A DNA stretch of 5,110 nucleotides from contig JAQUMZ010000226.1 in assembly GCA_028717865.1 (NCBI GenBank), positions 1 to 5,110 on the forward strand. The letters are read 5' to 3'. The notes below the pieces were generated by a model. It did no database searches. It was given only the letters and a program-made list of their open reading frames with translations, and was not told where the DNA came from. Source of the DNA: Elusimicrobiota bacterium. Its GTDB lineage: Bacteria > Elusimicrobiota > Elusimicrobia > UBA1565 > UBA9628. Below are positions 1 through 5,110 of the stretch, in pieces. Both the position numbers and the translations under genes were made by a program. Each line of letters begins with the position of its first letter. Position 1 is the stretch's first letter.

Positions 1-1367
1 CAGGCCTGATAAGCAGACTTGCACACGTGTCATTTGCCGAATTCCAAGAGAAACTTCTTAAGCCTTGCGAGCTCGTCCTCATCGCAGAGCATGACCAGCG
101 AGAGGAGATTTTCTTATATCGATCGCGCCACCCGGTCATCGCCAGCATTGTTTTTCGCTATGCTCAGACTAAGGGTGAGGACACAACGACAATCTTCAAC
201 CAAATTCTCGCGAATATGGACTTGGGGTACAGCTCCGATAGGGAAGCGTTCTCCGAAATGGTCCGGCTGCCACAGATCACGAAAGACATGCCGTCGATGG
301 AGCACAGGCGAAACTTCTTCAATATTGCACTTATGAAGAGTGGTGGAGAGGGCTTCGTATGCCAGCATTACGGTCTGATGGAAATGAGATGCGATTTTTT
401 TGAGGAAGCGGAGGAAAAGCTGCAGCAAGCCTGTGCGAAAGATCCTAACAATCCTAGTTTCACGCACTCGATCGCAACCCTCCTCTTCCGACGCTACAAG
501 AAAGCCACGAACGAGTTGCAGCGAGAGCGCCTCCTCAAAAGGGCGAGCGAAATCCTTCACAGCTTGATCGCTTTGACCCCTGCAAACGACTACCCCTATA
601 CCACGCTGGCAAAGCTCTTGCTCGAAGCCTCTCGTCACGCAAAAATTGATAAGGAAGCTACGGCACTCTTGGCTGAGGCTCATCGGGTTGTCAATGACGG
701 ATTGCGGTGTTGCCCGTATAAGGTCGAAATTCGAACGGCAGATGCCGAGCTCTTAAAGGCTACCGGTCAAGACTCAAAGGCCCTGGATGCTTTGAGGACA
801 GCAAACGCTGAGGATAGAACAAACCCAAAAGTCGCCCTTCTCTACGCACGCATCTTAGAAAGAAAGGGGGACCTTGACCGGGCCCTGCCAGTCGTGGCAG
901 AAGCCCTTAAGTACAGTGAAATGGATCGCGCGCTGAATCAGAGCGCAGGACTTCTCACTTACAAGAAGACCAAGGATGCCGCCCGTGCGATTCCGTTCTT
1001 GCGGCGGTCTTTCGATCCGATGTTTCATGATTCGTATACGAATCTGTTCCTCGCAGGGTGCGAGTTCGAGGCAGGCAACTATAGAGACGCCGATATGATA
1101 TTTGCCGGCTTTAAGAAGAGCCAGGCTCGCATGGACAGAAATGAGCGGTCGCTCCTGATTCCACTGGATGACAGAGTCTACAAGGGGAAGATTGAACGCT
1201 TGCTCGGCGTATCACGTGGATTCATTGCTCCCGATACTCTCCCTCGCACCGTCTTTTTTGACGGCCGATCGAGCTGCAAGCACAATGTTTCGGCAGGAAC
1301 CCGCGTAAACTTCCAGATTCATTTCTCAATATTCGGACCCTTGGCTCGAAATCTCAAGGTCGAATGA
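1..1367 (+). CDS. TPR-repeat protein with C-terminal cold-shock-like domain, 5'-truncated by window edge (STAND-NTPase-like distal half)
   Basis: The frame is open to the left edge. The first possible start inside is GTG at 27, with no good Shine-Dalgarno sequence, so the true start probably lies upstream and only the 3' part is seen. Residue numbers count from that GTG. Residues 16-45 (ending FLYRSRHPVIASIVF) look like the winged-helix-type segment that follows the NTPase core in STAND proteins. Residues about 105-370 are helical repeats of TPR type, with alternating Ala/Leu-rich helices and motifs such as AEEKLQQACAKDPNNPS and GDLDRALPVVAEAL. Residues about 385-446 read like a cold-shock/OB fold: YKGKIERL, then GFIAPD, then TVFFDGRSS, a GTRVNFQIHF strand and FGPLARNLKVE at the end. 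From family knowledge, TPR arrays bind partner proteins or sense ligands, and OB folds bind nucleic acid. A defence role as a STAND-type sensor is inference, because no Walker motif is in view. It could also be an unrelated TPR protein. Confidence 0.72.
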   Translation, partial: GLISRLAHVSFAEFQEKLLKPCELVLIAEHDQREEIFLYRSRHPVIASIVFRYAQTKGEDTTTIFNQILANMDLGYSSDREAFSEMVRLPQITKDMPSMEHRRNFFNIALMKSGGEGFVCQHYGLMEMRCDFFEEAEEKLQQACAKDPNNPSFTHSIATLLFRRYKKATNELQRERLLKRASEILHSLIALTPANDYPYTTLAKLLLEASRHAKIDKEATALLAEAHRVVNDGLRCCPYKVEIRTADAELLKATGQDSKALDALRTANAEDRTNPKVALLYARILERKGDLDRALPVVAEALKYSEMDRALNQSAGLLTYKKTKDAARAIPFLRRSFDPMFHDSYTNLFLAGCEFEAGNYRDADMIFAGFKKSQARMDRNERSLLIPLDDRVYKGKIERLLGVSRGFIAPDTLPRTVFFDGRSSCKHNVSAGTRVNFQIHFSIFGPLARNLKVE

Positions 1368-1702
1368 TCGGCCGATCCGTCTATTGAGTCGGCGCAGAAT
1401 TTGCGTTACTCAGGCGCGGCTTACGTTCATTTCTCTCGCCAAGACTGAGCGGGTCAACCCGGGCTCGGACTAAAGTCTCGCTTGGAGGCCCAGCGCTCGC
1501 TGAAGCGCTTTGCTGCTAAGTGAGATGCGCGTTGGTCTTGCTTCAGTTCTTCGAATGGATTCGCAATCTGCAGCGAGGTTCATGCGTCTGTGTCTCCTAT
1601 CCTCAGCCCGAATGTCGAACAAAACCTCATCCAAGATTCGGGATCCGTTTTGAAGAGCGTCGGACTCGGGGAGCAATTTGCCGTCATTGACATGTCAAGG
1701 GC
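1368..1702. other. Intergenic stretch without a convincing gene
   Basis: These 335 bases lie between the TPR gene stop and the left IS end. Two short hairpins are visible: an imperfect one at 1442-1478 (arms AGACT/AGTCT outside and GAGC/GCTC inside) and AGCGCT-CGCTGA-AGCGCT at 1492-1509. Neither is followed by a T-run, so neither is a clear terminator. A minus-strand frame of 68 codons (1470-1676) is open, but it starts from TTG, has no ribosome binding site and shows no recognisable motif. The part next to the IS might be leftover sequence from whatever the element inserted into, but I cannot show this. Confidence 0.5.
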
Positions 1703-1738
1703 TGTTAGTGCCGTTGTGTAGTTCCCCAGAAATCGCCG
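1703..1738 (+). repeat. Left terminal inverted repeat of the IS21-family element
   Basis: This segment starts TGTTAGTGCCG and, compared with the reverse complement of 4757-4792 (TGTTAGCGCCG), matches at 27 of 36 positions. The shared blocks are TGTTAG, GCCG, TCCCCAG and TCGCCG. It should be the site bound and nicked by IstA at the left end. Confidence 0.88.
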
Positions 1739-1786
1739 AGATGTAGTTCCCCAACCCCCTTCCGCGCGCCGGTTTGAAAATCCCCA
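1717..1786 (+). repeat. Sub-terminal direct repeats in the left IS end (putative IstA-binding sites)
   Basis: Two exact copies of TGTAGTTCCCCA lie at 1717-1728 and 1742-1753, 25 bp apart. A diverged third copy, TGAAAATCCCCA, is at 1775-1786. The third copy is identical to the sequence in the right end (reverse complement of 4767-4778). The first copy and the right-end copy both sit 15-26 bases in from their ends. Arrays of this kind are known as transposase-binding sites in IS21-family ends. Binding here is inferred from position and similarity only. Confidence 0.75.
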
Positions 1787-1860
1787 GGCCGGCCATGAAA
1801 AAGTAGCGGCCGCCGCGCATCCTATCTTGGGGCTTTCTCGGAGCTCGTGGGATGCCCCGT

Positions 1861-1866
1861 GGAGGA
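1861..1866 (+). promoter_or_regulatory. Ribosome binding site deciding the start of the accessory gene
   Basis: GGAGGA sits six bases before ATG 1873. The earlier in-frame ATG at 1852 lacks a comparable site at the right distance, so 1873 is the preferred start. Confidence 0.6.
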
Positions 1867-1872
1867 CCAGCC

Positions 1873-2364
1873 ATGGGAGCGCCCCGATGCTGCTACTGCG
1901 GCCGACTGTACCGGCCCGATCCAAAGACGGCCAGGTTCCAAAAGGCCTGCAGTCGCGAGATCTGCCAGCGGGCACGCAAGCGCCAGAAGCTCAGACGCTG
2001 GCGAACGCTGCACCCCGAGCATGCAAAGCGCTACCAGCCCAAGGTGCGGGCTTGGGCCAAGGCCTACCCGGACTATTGGAGCAGGTACCGGAGCAGCCAC
2101 CCAAAGTACGCCAAGCGGGACAATCGGCGGCGTGGCCGGGCCATCAAGCGGGCAAGATGTTCCGCAAACGAAACCTCGATGAGCAGGATTGTCGTCGAGA
2201 AGCTACATATGCTGGAAGCCCTGGGACCGGCGATTTGTTCCGCAAATGAAACCCCGATCCTCCGTCGGATGGGCGCCATCGAGGATTGCCTGCGCTCGAC
2301 GGTGGCAGTCGTCTGTTCCGCAAAACAAACCGCTATGGCCGCCGCGGCGCCGCCTGGGGGATAA
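1873..2364 (+). CDS. Small Cys-rich basic accessory protein of the IS21-family element
   Basis: This gene encodes 163 residues if the start is ATG 1873, which has GGAGGA six bases upstream. An in-frame ATG at 1852 would add seven residues. The N-terminus has C6-x2-C9 and C26-x4-C31, a plausible zinc-binding knuckle. A strongly basic, aromatic middle follows at about residues 32-93 (RARKRQKLRRWR, HPEHAKRY, YPDYWSRYRSSHPKY, RRRGRAIKR), as expected for a nucleic-acid-binding protein. The last third contains CSANET, CSANET and CSAKQT starting at residues 96, 122 and 148, exactly 26 residues apart. From memory, similar Cys-rich ORFs precede istA in some IS21-like elements, but their function is not known to me. 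The stop codon TAA (2362-2364) overlaps the istA start as TAATG, so translation of the two is probably coupled. The GC-rich composition matches the rest of the element. A role as regulator or DNA-binding cofactor is inference, and the repeat-bearing C-terminus may be shaped by DNA-level constraint. Confidence 0.72.
   Translation: MGAPRCCYCGRLYRPDPKTARFQKACSREICQRARKRQKLRRWRTLHPEHAKRYQPKVRAWAKAYPDYWSRYRSSHPKYAKRDNRRRGRAIKRARCSANETSMSRIVVEKLHMLEALGPAICSANETPILRRMGAIEDCLRSTVAVVCSAKQTAMAAAAPPGG
2158..2331 (+). repeat. Three 18-bp direct repeats at an exact 78-bp period
   Basis: The copies are TGTTCCGCAAACGAAACC (2158-2175), TGTTCCGCAAATGAAACC (2236-2253) and TGTTCCGCAAAACAAACC (2314-2331). The 60-bp stretches between them are not alike. 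All three copies fall in the same codon phase (Cys-Ser-Ala-Asn/Lys-Glu/Gln-Thr) of the accessory gene, and the last ends 32 bases before the istA start. Third codon positions are conserved as well as the amino acids, and TGT and GCA stand out in this GC-rich element. This hints at constraint on the DNA or RNA. Confidence 0.85.
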
Positions 2365-3887
2365 TGTCGGTCATGAATGCCGAGACCTGGGCCGAAATCC
2401 GACGGTTGAAGGGGATTGAGAAGCTGTCCATCAGCGAGATCGCCCGGCGGCTGCGCCTGGACCGCAAGACGGTCAGGAAAGCCGTGTGCTCGCAAGGCGT
2501 GCCAAGGCGAAAAGTGGCGCCGCGACGGTCGAAGCTGGACGACTTCAAGGGCTACATCCGAAGCCGGCTGGAGGAATTTCCGCGGATCACCAGCGTGCGC
2601 TTGCTGCGCGAGCTCAATGAGATTGGGTTCGAAGGCGGGGTCAGCCGGCTCAAGGAGTTCGTAGCCACCATCCGCATCAAGCCGCCCGAGGCGTTCTTCC
2701 GAATCGAGACCCTGCCCGGGGAAGAGGCGCAGGTGGACTGGGCCAATTGCGGGACTGTGCGGGTCGGCAACGCGACGCGCAAATTGTCGGCGTTCGTGAT
2801 GGTGCTGTCTTATTCGCGGATGCTCTACGCCGAGTTCACCCTGTCGCAGTGCCTGGAGGACTTTCTACAGGCCCACGTGCGCGCCTTTCGGTTCTTCGGA
2901 GGCATCCCGCTCAAGCTCCTCTACGATAACCTCAAGGCGGTGTGCCTGACCCGGCTGGGCTCGGAGATCCGCTTCAACGAGCGCTTCCTGGAGTTCAGCG
3001 GGCATTATCTGTTCACGCCGGTCCTCTGCCAGCCCGGGCACGGCAACGAAAAGGGCAAGGTCGAGCGGGGCATTCAATACCTGCGCTCGTCGTTCCTGGA
3101 CGGCCGCCAGATCACGGATTGGGCGAGGGCCAACGACGAGTTGCGCAAGTGGCTCTCGGAGGTGGCCAATGTCCGCGCCCATGCTGTGACGAGGCGGCGG
3201 CCGGTGGATCGGTTCGAGGAGGAGAGGCCTAAGCTGAGGCCGGTGCCCGAGCTTGCCCTGGACCTGTCCATCATTCGGGCTGTCAAGGCCACCAGCCAGG
3301 CCCTGGTCCATTTCGATGGAAACCTCTACACGGTGCCGTTCGTCTTTGCTTCCAAGGCGTTGACGCTGAAAGCCACGACCCACGAGGTCTTGGCGTTCGA
3401 CCGGACCCGGCCGGTGGCCAAGCACGCCCGAAGCTACGACCGCGGCCGGCTCATCGAGAACCCGGCTCACTACGCGGGCTTGCTCGACGCCAAGAAGGCA
3501 GCTGGGACGGCCAAGCTCACCGACCGCTTTCTGGCCTTGGCCGCGGGGTCCGAGCGCGACCGTGAGGCCTTACAGAGCATCCTCAAGGGGCTGCTGGAAG
3601 GCGAGTTCAACGTCCATCGGCATCTGGCCAAGATCATGAGCTTGGCCGAGCTCTACGGCCGCACAGAAGTCCTTGGCGCAGTTCACCAGGCCTTGGGCCA
3701 GGGCCTCGTGGGCGCCAACTACGTCCAGAACATCATCCTGCATAACCGTGCCGGCCGAGGCGAGGCGGATCCTGCCCAACTCGCCATACCAGCTAGGCCC
3801 GAGTGGGAGCATGTCGGCGGCAGCGAGCGGGATTTGGCCGTCTATGACGAGCTGTTCCCGGAGGACCCCGATGCCAAGAAGACCTAG
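2364..3887 (+). CDS. istA: IS21-family transposase IstA (DDE/rve catalytic subunit)
   Basis: IstA binds the IS ends and performs strand cleavage and transfer with IstB. The product is 507 residues, within the usual IstA range. Residues 21-41 (LSISEIARRLRLDRKTVRKAV) form a helix-turn-helix, with a second DNA-binding segment at about 50-105. The retroviral-integrase-like core carries D125 in AQVDWANCG, D188 in LLYDNLKAV and E234 in GNEKGKVERG, the expected DDE triad. The C-terminal segment at about 315-360 (VHFDGNLYTVPF onward) resembles the beta-barrel found after the core in IstA/Mu-type transposases. The start at ATG 2364 is chosen because it overlaps the stop of the upstream gene (TAATG) and follows a GGGGG run. 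ATG 2373 is an alternative, and the frame can be extended upstream to a TTG at 2286 without support. The reading frame is intact. The 3' end overlaps istB by 17 bp. Confidence 0.96.
   Translation: MSVMNAETWAEIRRLKGIEKLSISEIARRLRLDRKTVRKAVCSQGVPRRKVAPRRSKLDDFKGYIRSRLEEFPRITSVRLLRELNEIGFEGGVSRLKEFVATIRIKPPEAFFRIETLPGEEAQVDWANCGTVRVGNATRKLSAFVMVLSYSRMLYAEFTLSQCLEDFLQAHVRAFRFFGGIPLKLLYDNLKAVCLTRLGSEIRFNERFLEFSGHYLFTPVLCQPGHGNEKGKVERGIQYLRSSFLDGRQITDWARANDELRKWLSEVANVRAHAVTRRRPVDRFEEERPKLRPVPELALDLSIIRAVKATSQALVHFDGNLYTVPFVFASKALTLKATTHEVLAFDRTRPVAKHARSYDRGRLIENPAHYAGLLDAKKAAGTAKLTDRFLALAAGSERDREALQSILKGLLEGEFNVHRHLAKIMSLAELYGRTEVLGAVHQALGQGLVGANYVQNIILHNRAGRGEADPAQLAIPARPEWEHVGGSERDLAVYDELFPEDPDAKKT
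3860..3864 (+). promoter_or_regulatory. Ribosome binding site for istB inside the istA 3' end
   Basis: GGAGG lies six bases before ATG 3871, within the last codons of istA. It fixes the istB start and rules out the longer frame that could be read from 3673. Confidence 0.75.
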
Positions 3888-4647
3888 GATCGCGCCGAAC
3901 ATCGAGAAGGCCGACCTCAAGACGCTGCTGCATTACCTCGGGCTGCACATGGCAGCCGAGGCCTACGAAGACCTGTTGGCCCAGGCGTCCAAGGGCAACT
4001 GGCCGCACAAGAAGCTCCTCGAAGAGCTGGCCAGCCGAGAGGCCGCAGCCAAGAAGGAACGGTCGGTTCAGAACCGGGTGGCCCAGGCGCACTTCCCCGT
4101 CGTCAAGACCATAGACAGCTTCGACTTTTCTTTCCCGAAGTCCATCCCGAAGGAGCAAGTCCTTGCCGCCCATTCGTTGGACTTCCTGGAGCGCCACGAG
4201 GGCTTCATCTTCCTCGGCGACCCCGGCACGGGCAAGAGCCACCTGGCCATCGCGCTCGGCTACACCGCGTGCATGCGGGGCGTGCGGACCAGGTTCACCC
4301 AGGCCATCGACATGGTCAACGATCTGCAGGAGGCGGCCAAGGACCGCAGGCTGACCAAGGCCATGCAAGTCTATCGGCAACCAAAACTGCTCATCATCGA
4401 CGAGATCGGCTACCTCCCCTTCGACCAGAGCGGCTCGGACCTTTTCTTCCAGGTCATCAGCGCGCGCTACGAGCGCGGCGCCACCATCCTGACCACCAAC
4501 GAGCCCTTCAAGAACTGGGGCCGGGTGTTTAGCAACAACACGGTGGCCTCGGCCATCATCGACCGTCTGGCGCACCACAACGATCTCATCCGCATCGTCG
4601 GAGACAGCTATCGAGTACACCACAGAAAGGCGAGTCGCAAGCAGTAG
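3871..4647 (+). CDS. istB: IS21-family helper ATPase IstB (AAA+, DnaC-like)
   Basis: IstB is the AAA+ partner of IstA. It assembles on target DNA using ATP and delivers it to the transposase complex, and it is related to the helicase loader DnaC. The product is 258 residues, normal for the family. An N-terminal helical segment (residues about 10-75, from IEKADLKTLLHYLGLHMAAE) fits the IstB-type N-terminal domain that contacts partners. The Walker A motif is GDPGTGKSH with K122 and S123. The Walker B motif is LLIIDEIGYLP with D177 and E178. A sensor-1 Asn, N210, lies in TILTTNEPF, and an Arg-containing IIDRL motif has R232. The start ATG 3871 has GGAGG six bases upstream and overlaps istA by 17 bp, so both genes are expected to be translated from one transcript. 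No frameshift or lost motif is seen. Some housekeeping DnaC/DnaA-related proteins look similar, but the istA neighbour settles the identity. Confidence 0.96.
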   Translation: MPRRPRIAPNIEKADLKTLLHYLGLHMAAEAYEDLLAQASKGNWPHKKLLEELASREAAAKKERSVQNRVAQAHFPVVKTIDSFDFSFPKSIPKEQVLAAHSLDFLERHEGFIFLGDPGTGKSHLAIALGYTACMRGVRTRFTQAIDMVNDLQEAAKDRRLTKAMQVYRQPKLLIIDEIGYLPFDQSGSDLFFQVISARYERGATILTTNEPFKNWGRVFSNNTVASAIIDRLAHHNDLIRIVGDSYRVHHRKASRKQ

Positions 4648-4701
4648 GCGGTTGCGTACCATCACGCCGGCCGCCGGCCGCGGACCCTTCGTTGTTGCCC
4701 T

Positions 4702-5110
4702 CTACGCGAGGGACGGGTGAGGCCTGTGAAATCGGCGAGGGGTGGGGTGCTCAGACCGGCGAAAACTGGGGATTTTCAGAGCGGCGCTAACAATAAAGAG
4801 CCTGTTGAAAAATGCCATATCATCGGCGAAGATGCCTGCCTTGAAACCGTATCGCGCAATCCAGGCCGTGCTCTTTTCAGCGAATGCTGCAATCCGTTGC
4901 CGGGTTTCGTTCGACAGGAGGGATTCCAAGCCCTCGGATTCGATCAGCCTTGATAGACGGCTAAAGGCGCGCAGATAACCGATGTTGCGAATGTAGAAGC
5001 CTTGCCTCCTCACGCTCCACCATGGTATGGCGATATCGTAGCCGGCGGCGTAAAGTTCCTTGTTGATTGACGCGTTGGACAAAAGGATCTTGGCGTTCTT
5101 GCCGGGCAGG
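4702..5110 (-). pseudogene. Gene truncated by the IS right end, function not recognised
   Basis: A minus-strand frame is open from the right window edge, where it starts outside the window (first residues seen are LPGKNAKILLSNASINKE). It runs through 106 codons of host-type sequence to the IS end at 4792/4793. It then reads about 30 codons of IS terminal DNA (VSAALKIPSF...HPSLA) before a stop at 4702. The host part is a well-composed soluble alpha/beta-looking sequence, with AAGYDIAIPWWSVRRQGFYI, LSRLIESEGLESLLSNETRQ and a final FADDMAFFNRLF. The last stretch vaguely recalls the N-terminal half of surface-polysaccharide glycosyltransferases, but I do not recognise the family and do not assign a function. 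A TTG at 5082 is the first possible start inside the window, but nothing supports it over an upstream one. Composition is less GC-rich than the neighbouring element. Loss of the C-terminus probably inactivates the product. Confidence 0.6.
4757..4792 (-). repeat. Right terminal inverted repeat of the IS21-family element
   Basis: The reverse complement starts TGTTAGCGCCGCTCTGAAAA and pairs with 1703-1738. It holds the sub-terminal core TGAAAATCCCCA (plus strand TGGGGATTTTCA, 4767-4778). A weaker second copy, TGGGGTGCTCA, lies further in at 4743-4753, at nearly the same spacing as in the left end. Confidence 0.88.

Larger units (their letters stand above)
1703..4792 (+). mobile_element. Complete IS21-family insertion sequence (3090 bp) with an extra accessory gene
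   Basis: The element is bounded by imperfect inverted repeats beginning TGTTAG (left, 1703) and ending CTAACA (right, 4792), which match the TG...CA ends usual for IS21. It carries the two-gene module that defines the family, istA (DDE transposase) and istB (AAA+ ATPase), preceded by a small Cys-rich gene. All three genes run left to right and overlap or abut. Both ends also carry internal repeats sharing the TCCCCA core, typical of the multiple transposase-binding sites at IS21 ends. Both reading frames are intact and every catalytic motif is present, so the copy looks competent to transpose. The flanks give no target-site duplication: the eight bases before 1703 are tcaagggc and the eight after 4792 are ataaagag, whereas IS21 elements normally leave 4-8 bp. 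The element is clearly more GC-rich than both flanks. Confidence 0.93.

Noticed and set aside
1368..1448. In-frame stretch after the TPR gene stop (26 codons, ending VHFSRQD) that looks a little like a cold-shock motif
   Set aside because: The upstream protein already ends with a complete-looking domain, and the segment is too short to judge. A readthrough or recoding signal is not evident.
1774..1828. Promoter for the IS operon (TTGAAA at 1774, TATCTT at 1823)
   Set aside because: The two hexamers are 43 bp apart, and no good partner is found at 16-18 bp from either one.
1470..1975. Minus-strand open frames (1470-1676 and 1580-1975) that might be the other half of the interrupted right-flank gene
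   Set aside because: The 1470-1676 frame has a TGA (1695-1697) just inside the IS boundary, while the other crosses the IS end and runs through its terminal repeats. Neither has a ribosome binding site or recognisable motif, and neither can be joined to the right-flank gene with confidence.
2158..2331. CRISPR-like layout of 18-bp repeats and 60-bp spacers
   Set aside because: There are only three copies, the repeats are short and the spacers too long, no cas genes are nearby, and the array lies in frame inside a coding region of a transposable element.
3793..4665. Long minus-strand frame of 290 codons opposite istB, and similar antisense frames opposite istA
   Set aside because: These are shadow frames expected in GC-rich coding DNA. 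The opposite strand carries IstA and IstB with all catalytic motifs in place.
4698..4712. Hairpin CCCTC-TACGC-GAGGG after istB as a transcription terminator
   Set aside because: The stem is only five pairs and there is no T-run after it on either strand. It lies in the GC-rich IS end, where such stems arise easily.

Overview
The window reads as a piece of accessory genome from a proteobacterium-like Gram-negative host. Nothing in it fixes the taxon. A complete, GC-rich, 3.1-kb IS21-family insertion sequence (about 1703-4792) lies between two flanking genes whose base composition is visibly more AT-rich and balanced than that of the element. This contrast suggests the element arrived from a higher-GC background.

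Left flank (1-1702). The first 1367 bases hold the 3' part of a plus-strand gene whose reading frame is already open at the window edge. The visible 446+ residues look like a helical, winged-helix-like segment, then a long TPR-like array, then a C-terminal segment that resembles a cold-shock-type OB fold. This resembles the distal half of large STAND-type NTPase/TPR proteins, many of which act in phage defence, but no NTPase or effector domain is visible here. The next 335 bases (1368-1702) carry no convincing gene.

IS21-family element (1703-4792). Its ends are imperfect inverted repeats (27 of 36 positions match) starting TGTTAG, with sub-terminal repeats of a TGnnnnTCCCCA core. Inside is a tight three-gene operon. 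The first gene encodes a small Cys-rich, very basic accessory protein (1873-2364). The second encodes the IstA DDE transposase (2364-3887), coupled to the first by a TAATG stop/start overlap. The third encodes the IstB AAA+ helper ATPase (3871-4647), which overlaps istA by 17 bases. IstA cuts and joins DNA, IstB selects and delivers the target, and the role of the accessory protein is unknown. The 3' part of the accessory gene holds three copies of an 18-bp sequence at an exact 78-bp period.

Right flank (4793-5110). A minus-strand gene enters from the right edge and is cut by the right end of the IS. Its frame runs about 30 codons into the element before a stop, so it is a truncated, probably inactive gene. 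No target-site duplication is seen, and no convincing remainder of this gene lies beyond the left IS end. This suggests a deletion or rearrangement after insertion.
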